The notes beneath the pieces are model-generated. The model did not search any database. It saw only the letters and a list, made by a program, of their open reading frames with translations, and was not told the DNA's origin. Shown piece by piece: positions 18,037-24,942 of a DNA stretch of 64,000 nt (positions within the stretch are counted from its first letter, which is position 1; each line of letters begins with the position of its first letter). Both the position numbers and the translations under genes were made by a program. This stretch comes from Acidobacteriota bacterium (GTDB lineage: Bacteria > Acidobacteriota > Terriglobia > Bryobacterales > UBA6623), in assembly GCA_016125275.1 (NCBI GenBank), contig WGMB01000010.1:1-64000 (forward strand), written 5' to 3'.

Positions 18037-19344
18037 ATGGCCGGGCTCCTCGAGCGCTACTTCGAGCTCCGCGAGCTCGGGACGGACGTTCGCACCGAGC
18101 TGCTGGCCGGGCTGACGACTTTTCTGACGATGTCTTACATCGTCTTCGTCAACCCCTCCATCCTGGCCGACGCCGGGCTGCCCGCGGCGGGCGTGACGGC
18201 GGCCACTTGCCTGGCGGCGGCGGCCGGCAGTCTGGGTATGGGCCTGTGGGCCCGGCGGCCGATCGCGCTGGCGCCGGGAATGGGCATCAACGCCTATTTC
18301 ACTTATGGCGTGGTCCTGGGCATGGGCGTCCCCTGGCAGACGGCGCTCGGGGCGGTGTTCGTCTCCGGAGCGGTCTTTCTGTTGCTGACGGGCGTCGGCG
18401 TCCGCCAGCGCTTGCTCGAAGCCATTCCGCCGCAGCTCTATCAGGCCACAGCGGCGGGCATCGGGCTGTTTCTGGCGTTGATCGGCCTGCGCAACGCCGG
18501 GCTCATCCAGGCCAGCGAGGCGACGCTGGTCACCCTGGGGGACTTGGGCGCGCCGGCGACGCTGCTTTCGATCGGAGGGCTGCTGGCGATCGCAGCGATG
18601 CTGGCGTGGGGCGTGCGGGCGGCGATGCTGCTGGGCATCCTCGGCGCGACGGCGGCGGCGGTGGGAGCGGGCGTCGCCCATTGGCAGCCCGGCTCGTTCG
18701 ATTTCACGGCGCTCGGCGAAACGGTCTTCGCTCTCGACATCGCAGACGCCTTGGAGCTCGGGCTGCTCGAGATCATCTTTGTATTCCTGTTCGTGGACTT
18801 CTTCGATTCGGTCGGCACGATCCTGGCCGTGGCCACGCGCGCCGGCATGGTCGACGAAGACGGCAAGATCCCGCGCATCGGCCGCATGCTGACTGTCGAC
18901 GCCTCCGCCACGATGGTCGGCGCTTTGGCCGGGACCTCCACCACCACCTGCTACATCGAAAGCGCCGCCGGGGTGGCAGTCGGCGGCCGTTCAGGGCTGA
19001 CGGCGGTCGTGGTCGGCCTGCTCTTCCTGCTGGCTCTGCCGCTGGCGCCGCTGATCGGGCTGATCCCGGCCGCCGCAACGGCCCCGGCGCTCATCCTGGT
19101 CGGCTCGATGATGGCGGCGTCGCTGCGCGAGATCGACTGGGACGACGTGTCCGTGAGCGTGCCGGCATTTCTGATCCTGCTGACGATTCCGCTGACCTAC
19201 TCCATCGCCAACGGGCTCGCGATCGGCTTCCTGGCCCACGACGCCCTCCAGATCCTGACCGGCAGGGGCGGGCGCGTCCCCTGGATGACCCACGGACTGG
19301 CGGCGTTGTTCTTGGCGCGGTTTATTTGGTTGGCGACCGGGTAG
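18037..19344 (+). CDS. NCS2-family purine permease (AzgA-type)
   Basis: 435 aa inner-membrane protein with about 12-14 hydrophobic helices. Family hallmarks are LTTFLTMSYIVFVNPSIL near residue 28, ALAPGMGINAYFTY near 80, and LFVDFFDSVGTILAVATRAGM near 255 followed by DASATMVGALAGTSTTTCYIES. These match the AzgA subgroup (adenine/guanine/hypoxanthine:proton symporters) rather than UraA/XanQ. Start codon 1 bp after the preceding stop, so translation may be coupled to the hydrolase gene. Confidence 0.9.
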   Translation: MAGLLERYFELRELGTDVRTELLAGLTTFLTMSYIVFVNPSILADAGLPAAGVTAATCLAAAAGSLGMGLWARRPIALAPGMGINAYFTYGVVLGMGVPWQTALGAVFVSGAVFLLLTGVGVRQRLLEAIPPQLYQATAAGIGLFLALIGLRNAGLIQASEATLVTLGDLGAPATLLSIGGLLAIAAMLAWGVRAAMLLGILGATAAAVGAGVAHWQPGSFDFTALGETVFALDIADALELGLLEIIFVFLFVDFFDSVGTILAVATRAGMVDEDGKIPRIGRMLTVDASATMVGALAGTSTTTCYIESAAGVAVGGRSGLTAVVVGLLFLLALPLAPLIGLIPAAATAPALILVGSMMAASLREIDWDDVSVSVPAFLILLTIPLTYSIANGLAIGFLAHDALQILTGRGGRVPWMTHGLAALFLARFIWLATG

Positions 19345-19383
19345 GGCGACCCCGCACCGGAGCGGCGCCGCCGCAATCTAACC

Positions 19384-19456
19384 GTGGACCGACGGACAAG
19401 AATGTCCGTCTCCACTAGGAGGGCAGCCTCGGTGGGCGGGACATCCTGTCCGACCA
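19384..19456 (+). repeat. pair of REP-like palindromes in inverted orientation
   Basis: First unit: GACGGACA-AGAA-TGTCCGTC (19391-19410, perfect 8-bp stem), flanked by GTGGA (19384-19388) and TCCAC (19411-19415), which also pair. Second unit: GGACA-TCC-TGTCC (19439-19451). Reverse-complemented, it shares the core GGACA(R)GATGTCC and a CCAC flank with the first. The two units face each other about 25 bp apart between the permease and the PQQ dehydrogenase. Neither is followed by a T-run, so simple terminators are unlikely. Confidence 0.6.
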
Positions 19457-19547
19457 GGGCAAACAGTTCGACCTGAGACTTTCGGGGCGGACCGGGTAAC
19501 AATAGGCCCTGCCAAAACCGTCCTTACCAACCGCTGAGGCTCGAACC

Positions 19548-21425
19548 ATGTCTATCCCCGTTGATCGTCGATCCTTTCTCGCCGCCCTGGCCGCCGCCAC
19601 GGTCGCTCCCAGCCGGGCCGCCGAAGCCTGGAGCCAGGGTTCGGACTGGCAATGGGAGCACTACGGCGGCGACGCCGGCGCCAGCCGCTACGCTCCGCTC
19701 GAACAGATCAACAAGTCCAACGTCAGCCGGCTCAAGGTCGCCTGGACCCACGCCTGCGGCGACGCCAGCGAGCGTCCGCAGACCACCATCGAGACCACGC
19801 CGATCGTCGTCGACGGCACGCTCTACCTGGTCACGCCGATGCTCAAGGTACGGGCGCTCGACGCCGCCACCGGCGCGGTGAAGTGGGAGTTCGACCCCGA
19901 GGGCGGCCGCCGCAGCCGCCGCGCGGTGGGCGTGAGCCGCGGCGTCTGCTACTGGCGGAGCCCCGACGGCGCCCACAAGCGCATCTTCTCGCCGGTCCGC
20001 GACACCCTGTACTCGATCGACGCCGAAACCGGCCGGCTCGACCCCGAGTTCGGCGACGCCGGCAAGATCGACCTGGCCCAGAATTTCGATCACGACATGG
20101 AGGGGCTCTCCTTCAAGCTCACCTCGCCGCCGGTGGCCTACAAGGACCTCGTGCTGGTGGGCGGCGGCGGCGGAGAAGGGCCCTACCGCGCCGCGCCCGG
20201 CCACATTCGCGGCTACGATGCACGCACCGGCGAGCGCCGCTGGATCTTCCACACCACGCCGCGCCCGGACGAGTACGGCTATGATACCTGGCCCGAGGAC
20301 GCCTGGCAGCGTGTGGGCGGAACCAACAACTGGGCCGGCATGAGCCTCGATCAAGACCGTGGCTGGCTCTTCGCCTCCACCGGCTCGGCCGCCTTCGACT
20401 ACTGGGGCGGCGATCGCAAGGGGTCGAACCTGTTCGCCAACTGCGTGCTGGCGCTGGACGCCGAGTCCGGCCGACGCCTGTGGCACTACCAGACCGTCCA
20501 CCACGACGTGTGGGACTACGATCTGCCCGCGCAGCCCGCTCTGATCACCGTGCGCCGGGGCGGCATGACGATCGACGCGGTAGCGCAGGTCACCAAGCAG
20601 AGCTTCGTCTTCGTGCTCGATCGCCAGACCGGCCAGCCGGTCTACGGCGTCGAAGAGCGGCCTATCAAGGCGTCGCAGGTTCCCGGCGAGCAGTTGTGGC
20701 CCACCCAGCCCGTGCCGCTCAAACCTCCCCCGCTGAGCCGCATCCGCCTGACGCCGGACGACATCACCAACATCAGCCCCGAGGCGCACGAGAAGTTCAC
20801 CAAGCTCCTGGCCGAGAGCGACGCCGGCTGGATCTTCGAGCCGCCCTCCACGCACGGAACCATCGTGCATCCGGGCTTCCGCGGAGGCTCCCTTTGGGGA
20901 GGTTGCAGCTCCGACCCCGAGCGCAATCTGCTGTTCGCCAACTCCGACGAGAACACCAATCGCATCACGCTCGTTCCGGGCGAGGCCAACGAACCGTTTG
21001 AATGGAAGCTCAGCGAGCGCGCGAAGCTGCGCGACGACAAGGGCTACCCGGTGGTGAAGCCGCCGTGGGGCTACATGACGGCCGTCGACCTCGAGACGGG
21101 AGAGTTCCAGTGGCGGGTCGTCAACGGCGAGTTCCCGGAGCTAACAGCCGAAGGAATCCCGAAGACCGGGACGCTGTCGCATGGAGGCTCGCTCGCGACC
21201 AAGGGCGGCCTCGTCTTCATCGGCGCGACGTTCGACCGCAAGTTCCGCGCTTTCGACTCCGACACCGGGGCGATTCTGTGGGAGTTTCAGCTCGAGGCCG
21301 GCGGCTTCGCCACACCCTGCACCTACGAAGTCGGCGGAAAGCAGTACGTGGTGATCGCCGCGGGCGGCGGCAAGGGCGACTCGCCGTCGGGCGACCAGTA
21401 TGTCTGCTTCGCGCTCGAAAGCTGA
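19548..21425 (+). CDS. Tat-exported PQQ-dependent dehydrogenase (quinoprotein glucose/alcohol dehydrogenase family)
   Basis: 625 aa. The Tat signal DRRSFLAALAAA is followed by an eight-bladed quinoprotein propeller (WEHYGGDAGASRYAPLEQIN, ETTPIVVDGTLYLVTP, WHYQTVHHDVWDYDLPAQP, LSHGGSLATKGGLVFIGATF). WDYDLPAQP is the strand typical of membrane/soluble PQQ glucose dehydrogenases and carries a PQQ/metal-site Asp in relatives. There is no fused heme-c domain and no transmembrane domain, so electrons need a separate acceptor. The five-heme cytochrome gene starts 18 bp downstream and is the obvious candidate. Sugar or alcohol substrate cannot be told from sequence. Confidence 0.9.
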   Translation: MSIPVDRRSFLAALAAATVAPSRAAEAWSQGSDWQWEHYGGDAGASRYAPLEQINKSNVSRLKVAWTHACGDASERPQTTIETTPIVVDGTLYLVTPMLKVRALDAATGAVKWEFDPEGGRRSRRAVGVSRGVCYWRSPDGAHKRIFSPVRDTLYSIDAETGRLDPEFGDAGKIDLAQNFDHDMEGLSFKLTSPPVAYKDLVLVGGGGGEGPYRAAPGHIRGYDARTGERRWIFHTTPRPDEYGYDTWPEDAWQRVGGTNNWAGMSLDQDRGWLFASTGSAAFDYWGGDRKGSNLFANCVLALDAESGRRLWHYQTVHHDVWDYDLPAQPALITVRRGGMTIDAVAQVTKQSFVFVLDRQTGQPVYGVEERPIKASQVPGEQLWPTQPVPLKPPPLSRIRLTPDDITNISPEAHEKFTKLLAESDAGWIFEPPSTHGTIVHPGFRGGSLWGGCSSDPERNLLFANSDENTNRITLVPGEANEPFEWKLSERAKLRDDKGYPVVKPPWGYMTAVDLETGEFQWRVVNGEFPELTAEGIPKTGTLSHGGSLATKGGLVFIGATFDRKFRAFDSDTGAILWEFQLEAGGFATPCTYEVGGKQYVVIAAGGGKGDSPSGDQYVCFALES

Positions 21426-21443
21426 GGCGGCCGATTTGGGACA

Positions 21444-21980
21444 ATGATTCCGACCGTGCCGCGCATCGCTTCGCTTCTCACCCTGCTGCTCGCCGCCGCC
21501 GGCCTCGCCCTGTGGGCCCAGACCGGCTACGTTTCTCCAACCGAAGAGATCCCCGGCCCGCCGGTGGAGCAGCCCATCGCCTACAGCCACAAGACGCATG
21601 TGGGAACGCTGGGCCTGAAGTGCTCGGACTGCCATCAGCCCGACGACGAAGGCTTTTTGATGCGGTATCCGGATGAGCAGAAGTGCATGGCCTGCCATGC
21701 GGCCATCAAGACCGACAGCCCGGAGATCCAGAAGCTGGCAGCCTTTGCGGCAAAGGCCGAAAAGGTTCCGTGGAACCAGATCTATCGCGTACCCGACTAC
21801 GTGTGGTTCGCCCACGCTTCCCACTCCGAGGCCGGGGTGGAGTGCGCCGCCTGCCATGGCGACGTGGCCCAGAATGACGTGTTGTTCAAGGCCAAGCCAA
21901 CCAACATGGTGAGCTGCATGGAGTGTCACGCCGAGCACAACGCACCGAACTCTTGCGATTTCTGTCACGATCCGGGCTAG
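21444..21980 (+). CDS. five-heme c-type cytochrome (cytochrome c3/c7-like)
   Basis: 178 aa with a Sec signal ending near LALWAQ. Five CxxCH heme-attachment motifs lie at about residues 60 (CSDCH), 81 (CMACH), 134 (CAACH), 158 (CMECH) and 171 (CDFCH). Extra His residues in YSHKTH, FAHASHSE and AEHNAP can be distal ligands. This matches class III multiheme cytochromes that pass electrons in the periplasm. An ActA-like subunit of alternative complex III also has five hemes, but no other complex III genes are here. Sits between the PQQ dehydrogenase and a Gfo/Idh/MocA gene whose ATG directly follows its stop. Confidence 0.9.
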   Translation: MIPTVPRIASLLTLLLAAAGLALWAQTGYVSPTEEIPGPPVEQPIAYSHKTHVGTLGLKCSDCHQPDDEGFLMRYPDEQKCMACHAAIKTDSPEIQKLAAFAAKAEKVPWNQIYRVPDYVWFAHASHSEAGVECAACHGDVAQNDVLFKAKPTNMVSCMECHAEHNAPNSCDFCHDPG

Positions 21981-22946
21981 ATGCGCCTCGGATTGATCGG
22001 TCTCGGCGAAGTCGGGCGGCTTCGCGCCCAGGCCCTGCGCCGAGTGCCCGGCGCGGAGCTGATCGTCACGGCGGATCCCCACGCCCCGGCGGATTTACGT
22101 GATCCCAAGGAGCTGTTGGGCCGCGACTTGGACGCCGTGCTCGTCTGCACTCCGCCGGAGACGCATGAGGAGCTGACGCTGGCGGCGCTCGAAGCCGGGC
22201 TGCACGTCCTGTGTGAGAAACCCTTGGCGCCGAACCCCGGCGCCGCGCGCCGCATGGTCGAGGCCGCCGAGGCCCGGGGGCTGACGCTGGCGACCGGCTT
22301 CAATCAGCGGCACTTTCCCAACCTCGCTTGGGTGAAGGGCGCTTTGGAGGAGGGCCGGATCGGGAGAATCACGCACTTGCGAGCCTATGCCGGGCACCGC
22401 GGGCTGCCGGAGTTCCGCAGCGAGCGCGAGCGCGACCCGGAGTTGCTGGGCGGCGGCGCCCTGATGGACAACGGCATCCACTTGATCGACCACGTCCGCT
22501 TTCTCGGCGGTGAGTTCGACCGCGTGGAGGGCCTGGCCTCGAGCTCCGTCTGGAACCTGGGTCGGGCGGAGGACAACGGCGTCGCGCTGCTATGCGCGGA
22601 TGACGGGCGCTGGGCGCTGCTGCACGCCTCTTGGACTGAGTGGAGCGGCTACCGTTTCTGGATCGACGTCTACGGCGACCGCGGCAAGGCTCGCGTTTGG
22701 TACGGTCCGCTCTACGCGGAGCTGATCGAGCTGGCGGCGCCGGGCGCCAAGGCTCGGCCGCAGCGGCGGCTGTTCTGGCGCGCGAACCTGCGGGAGAAGC
22801 TCGGCGACTGGCGCACGACCGTCGTCGATTCCTTCGTCGCCGAGCTCACGGAGTTCGTCCGCCTCTCCCCGGTGCGCAGCGCCACCGGCCGGGACGGGCT
22901 CCGGGCCGTTGAGATCGCCCATTCCGTCTACGGTCGCGGCTGCTAG
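21981..22946 (+). CDS. Gfo/Idh/MocA-family oxidoreductase
   Basis: 321 aa. The N-terminal Rossmann fold has the dinucleotide motif GLIGLGEVGRLRAQAL and VLVCTPPETHEEL. The EKPLA motif (HVLCEKPLAPN), typical of the family, carries the lysine that contacts substrate and cofactor in relatives. The C-terminal alpha/beta domain has GGGALMDNGIHLIDHVRF with the candidate catalytic His. No export signal, so probably cytoplasmic with NAD(P). The start codon follows the cytochrome stop without a gap, suggesting the same mRNA. Sugar or inositol-type substrate unknown. Confidence 0.9.
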   Translation: MRLGLIGLGEVGRLRAQALRRVPGAELIVTADPHAPADLRDPKELLGRDLDAVLVCTPPETHEELTLAALEAGLHVLCEKPLAPNPGAARRMVEAAEARGLTLATGFNQRHFPNLAWVKGALEEGRIGRITHLRAYAGHRGLPEFRSERERDPELLGGGALMDNGIHLIDHVRFLGGEFDRVEGLASSSVWNLGRAEDNGVALLCADDGRWALLHASWTEWSGYRFWIDVYGDRGKARVWYGPLYAELIELAAPGAKARPQRRLFWRANLREKLGDWRTTVVDSFVAELTEFVRLSPVRSATGRDGLRAVEIAHSVYGRGC

Positions 22947-22949
22947 AAT
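22941..22949 (+). promoter_or_regulatory. extended -10 element upstream of the SYLF gene
   Basis: TGCTAGAAT matches TGnTATAAT except for one base and overlaps the stop codon of the preceding gene. It is 41 nt before the ATG at 22991. The surrounding CTGCTAG/CTAGGCAG can also form a small bulged hairpin. Confidence 0.4.
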
Positions 22950-22990
22950 CCTAGGCAGTTGCGCCCGCACTGATCCGCCCGGAGATCCCT

Positions 22991-23668
22991 ATGAAAATTC
23001 GCCTGCTGCTCCTCATCGCCGCCTTGGCCTGCCATCTCGGCGCCGCCAGCAAATCCGTCGAACGCTGCCTCAAGGCCGCCGAAGCTCTCGACGAGATCAT
23101 GTCCATCTCCGACAAATCGATTCCGCAGGACCTGCTCTCCAAAGCCCACTGCGTCGCCATCATCCCCGGCTTGGTGAAGGGGGGCTTCATTGTCGGCGGC
23201 AAGTACGGTCGCGGCGTGCTGCTGTGCCGCGGCGAGGAAGGCAAGGGCTGGACGGCGCCCACAACGGTCCGCATCGAAGGCGGCAGCGTGGGCTTTCAGA
23301 TCGGCGGCACCAAGACGGACGTCGTACTGCTGGTGATGAACGCCAAGGGCAAGGACAAGCTGCTTTCGAGCAAGTTCACTGTCGGCGCCGACGCCGCCGC
23401 GGCCGCCGGCCCGGTCGGTCGCACCGCGCAGGCCCAGACCGACGCCCAGATGCGCGCCGAGATCCTCTCCTACTCCCGCTCGCGCGGCGTCTTCGCGGGC
23501 GTGTCGCTCGAGGGAGCCACGCTGCGCCCTGATGAGGACGAGGACACCGAGCTCTACGGCAAGAGCGTGGACCGCCGCGCCATTCTGGACGGCAAGGTCG
23601 CCGCGCCTCCCGAGGTCCAGCCCCTGCTCGACACGCTCAACAAGTATTCCTCGCAAGAGCATCGCTAG
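22991..23668 (+). CDS. exported SYLF/YSC84-domain protein
   Basis: 225 aa with a Sec signal (LLLLIAALACHLGAAS). The SYLF domain covers almost the whole mature protein: SVERCLKAAEALDEIMS, IPQDLLSKAHCVAIIPGLVKGG, VGGKYGRGVLLCR, GGSVGFQIGGTKTDVVLLVMN, and the end SRSRGVFAGVSLEGATLRPD. SYLF domains bind lipids in eukaryotes; bacterial members are exported and uncharacterised. GGAG lies about 9 nt before the ATG. Monocistronic by context: its own -10-like element before and a terminator after. Confidence 0.92.
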   Translation: MKIRLLLLIAALACHLGAASKSVERCLKAAEALDEIMSISDKSIPQDLLSKAHCVAIIPGLVKGGFIVGGKYGRGVLLCRGEEGKGWTAPTTVRIEGGSVGFQIGGTKTDVVLLVMNAKGKDKLLSSKFTVGADAAAAAGPVGRTAQAQTDAQMRAEILSYSRSRGVFAGVSLEGATLRPDEDEDTELYGKSVDRRAILDGKVAAPPEVQPLLDTLNKYSSQEHR

Positions 23669-23689
23669 TTTTTGGTCGTCCTAAACCTG

Positions 23690-23724
23690 GGCTCCTTGCG
23701 CCGTCAGGCTGCGAGGAGCCTTTT
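23690..23724 (+). terminator. rho-independent terminator of the SYLF gene
   Basis: GGCTCCTTGC (from 23690) pairs with GCGAGGAGCC (to 23720) through one G-T pair, with a GC-rich loop. The stem is followed directly by TTTT and then ACGTTTTC. Confidence 0.85.
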
Positions 23725-23973
23725 ACGTTTTCTTTAGTCGCTTCGGTTAGGAAACATTGCTACCGTGAGGCCGGGAACTCGTTGACGGCCCGCAGCGCCG
23801 GACGGGTCCCGCTCCTTCGGTCGCCGCACCGTCGTCAGTCGCGCCCGCTCCCGCCCGCCTGACTCTAGGCTTCGAGTCCGTCTCGAGGCTTGGTTCGCAG
23901 AACCCCTCCATATTTCTTGCATGCTCGCGATTCGCCTATGGACGAAGTTCCGGCGGTTTCGCAGTGGGGAGAG
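23725..23973 (+). other. intergenic leader before the exopolysaccharide operon
   Basis: No gene is recognisable. The region is GC-rich and contains an imperfect dyad at 23868-23890 (GGCTTCGAG / CTCGAGGCT, 5-nt loop, two wobble pairs), which could be an operator or an RNA hairpin. No strong sigma-70 promoter was found. Earlier in-frame starts for the export gene (23890, 23938) fall in its last part. Confidence 0.4.
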
Positions 23974-24942
23974 ATGTCGGTCCTGATGCCCTTGCGGCGC
24001 TGGAAATTGTCGTTTCTGATCGGGTTGCTCCTGATAGGCGCACCGACGCCGGGGGCGCTGCAGGCGCAGACGCCGGGGGAGTATCGGCTCGGGCCGGACG
24101 ACCTGCTGGCCATCACGGCGGTGGGCTCGCCGGAGCTGGCCTCGCGTCCGTGGCGGGTGGACCCCACGGGGGGCTTGCGGCTGCCGCTGATCGGCGCCGT
24201 GCCGGCGTCGGGTCGCACGCCCGAGGAGCTAGAAACGGCGATCGCGGAGAAGCTGGGGCGCTATGTTCTCTCTCCCAAAGTATCCGTCGCAGTGGAAGAA
24301 ATCGGGAGTCGCCCGGTCTCGGTGCTCGGCGCCGTCCGCAGCCCGGGGCTGCAGCAGTTGCGCGGCAACAGAACCGTGGCGGAGGCCTTGTCGGCTGCCG
24401 GCGGGCTGGCCCCTGACGCGGGCGCGGCGCTGCTGCTGACACGGCCGCGGGAGAATGGCGAGCCGCCCATTCCGGCCGAGCTCGACGCCGGAGGAAAGTT
24501 CTACGTCGCCCGGCTGCCGCTGGCGCCTTTGCTGGACGGCAGCGCGCCGGAGCTGAACATCGCGGTGGCGCCGCACGACGTTCTCAGCGTGCCGCGGGCC
24601 GAGCTCTTTTATGTGATCGGAGCCGTCGAACGCGCCGGGGCCTTCCCGTTGCGGGATGGGCGACCGGCCACGATCACCGAGGCCTTGGCCCTGGCCGGCG
24701 GCTTGGCGCAGCACGCGGATTCGCGGCGCGCCCGCATCCTGAGCCGCGACGGCGCCGGAGGCCGGACCGAGACCATCGTCGACTGCAAGGCGATTCTGGC
24801 AGGCGAGGGCCCCGACCGCCCGCTCTCGAGCGACCAAGTCCTGTTCGTTCCGCACCACGGAGGCAAGGCCATCGCGTCGCAGATTGGGCGCGCGGCCCTC
24901 TCCATCGGTACCGGGGCGGCCATTTGGGTGGCGGCGAGATGA
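23974..24942 (+). CDS. polysaccharide export protein (Wza/OPX-like, SLBB domains)
   Basis: About 322 aa. A signal peptide (KLSFLIGLLLIGAPTPG) precedes the poly-export domain (EYRLGPDDLLAITAVGSPEL, LPLIGAVPASGRTPEELE, LSPKVSVAVEEIGSRPVSVLG). Two SLBB repeats follow (GAVRSPGLQQL, VIGAVERAGAFPL). OPX proteins form the outer-membrane exit of exopolysaccharide. No lipobox, unlike E. coli Wza. In-frame starts at 23890 and 23938 are possible, but 23974 and 23986 place the signal peptide at the N-terminus. First gene of the operon; its stop overlaps the kinase start (ATGA). Confidence 0.92.
   Translation: MSVLMPLRRWKLSFLIGLLLIGAPTPGALQAQTPGEYRLGPDDLLAITAVGSPELASRPWRVDPTGGLRLPLIGAVPASGRTPEELETAIAEKLGRYVLSPKVSVAVEEIGSRPVSVLGAVRSPGLQQLRGNRTVAEALSAAGGLAPDAGAALLLTRPRENGEPPIPAELDAGGKFYVARLPLAPLLDGSAPELNIAVAPHDVLSVPRAELFYVIGAVERAGAFPLRDGRPATITEALALAGGLAQHADSRRARILSRDGAGGRTETIVDCKAILAGEGPDRPLSSDQVLFVPHHGGKAIASQIGRAALSIGTGAAIWVAAR

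Noticed and set aside
19524-20870. 448-codon open frame on the minus strand
   Set aside because: Antisense to the PQQ dehydrogenase.
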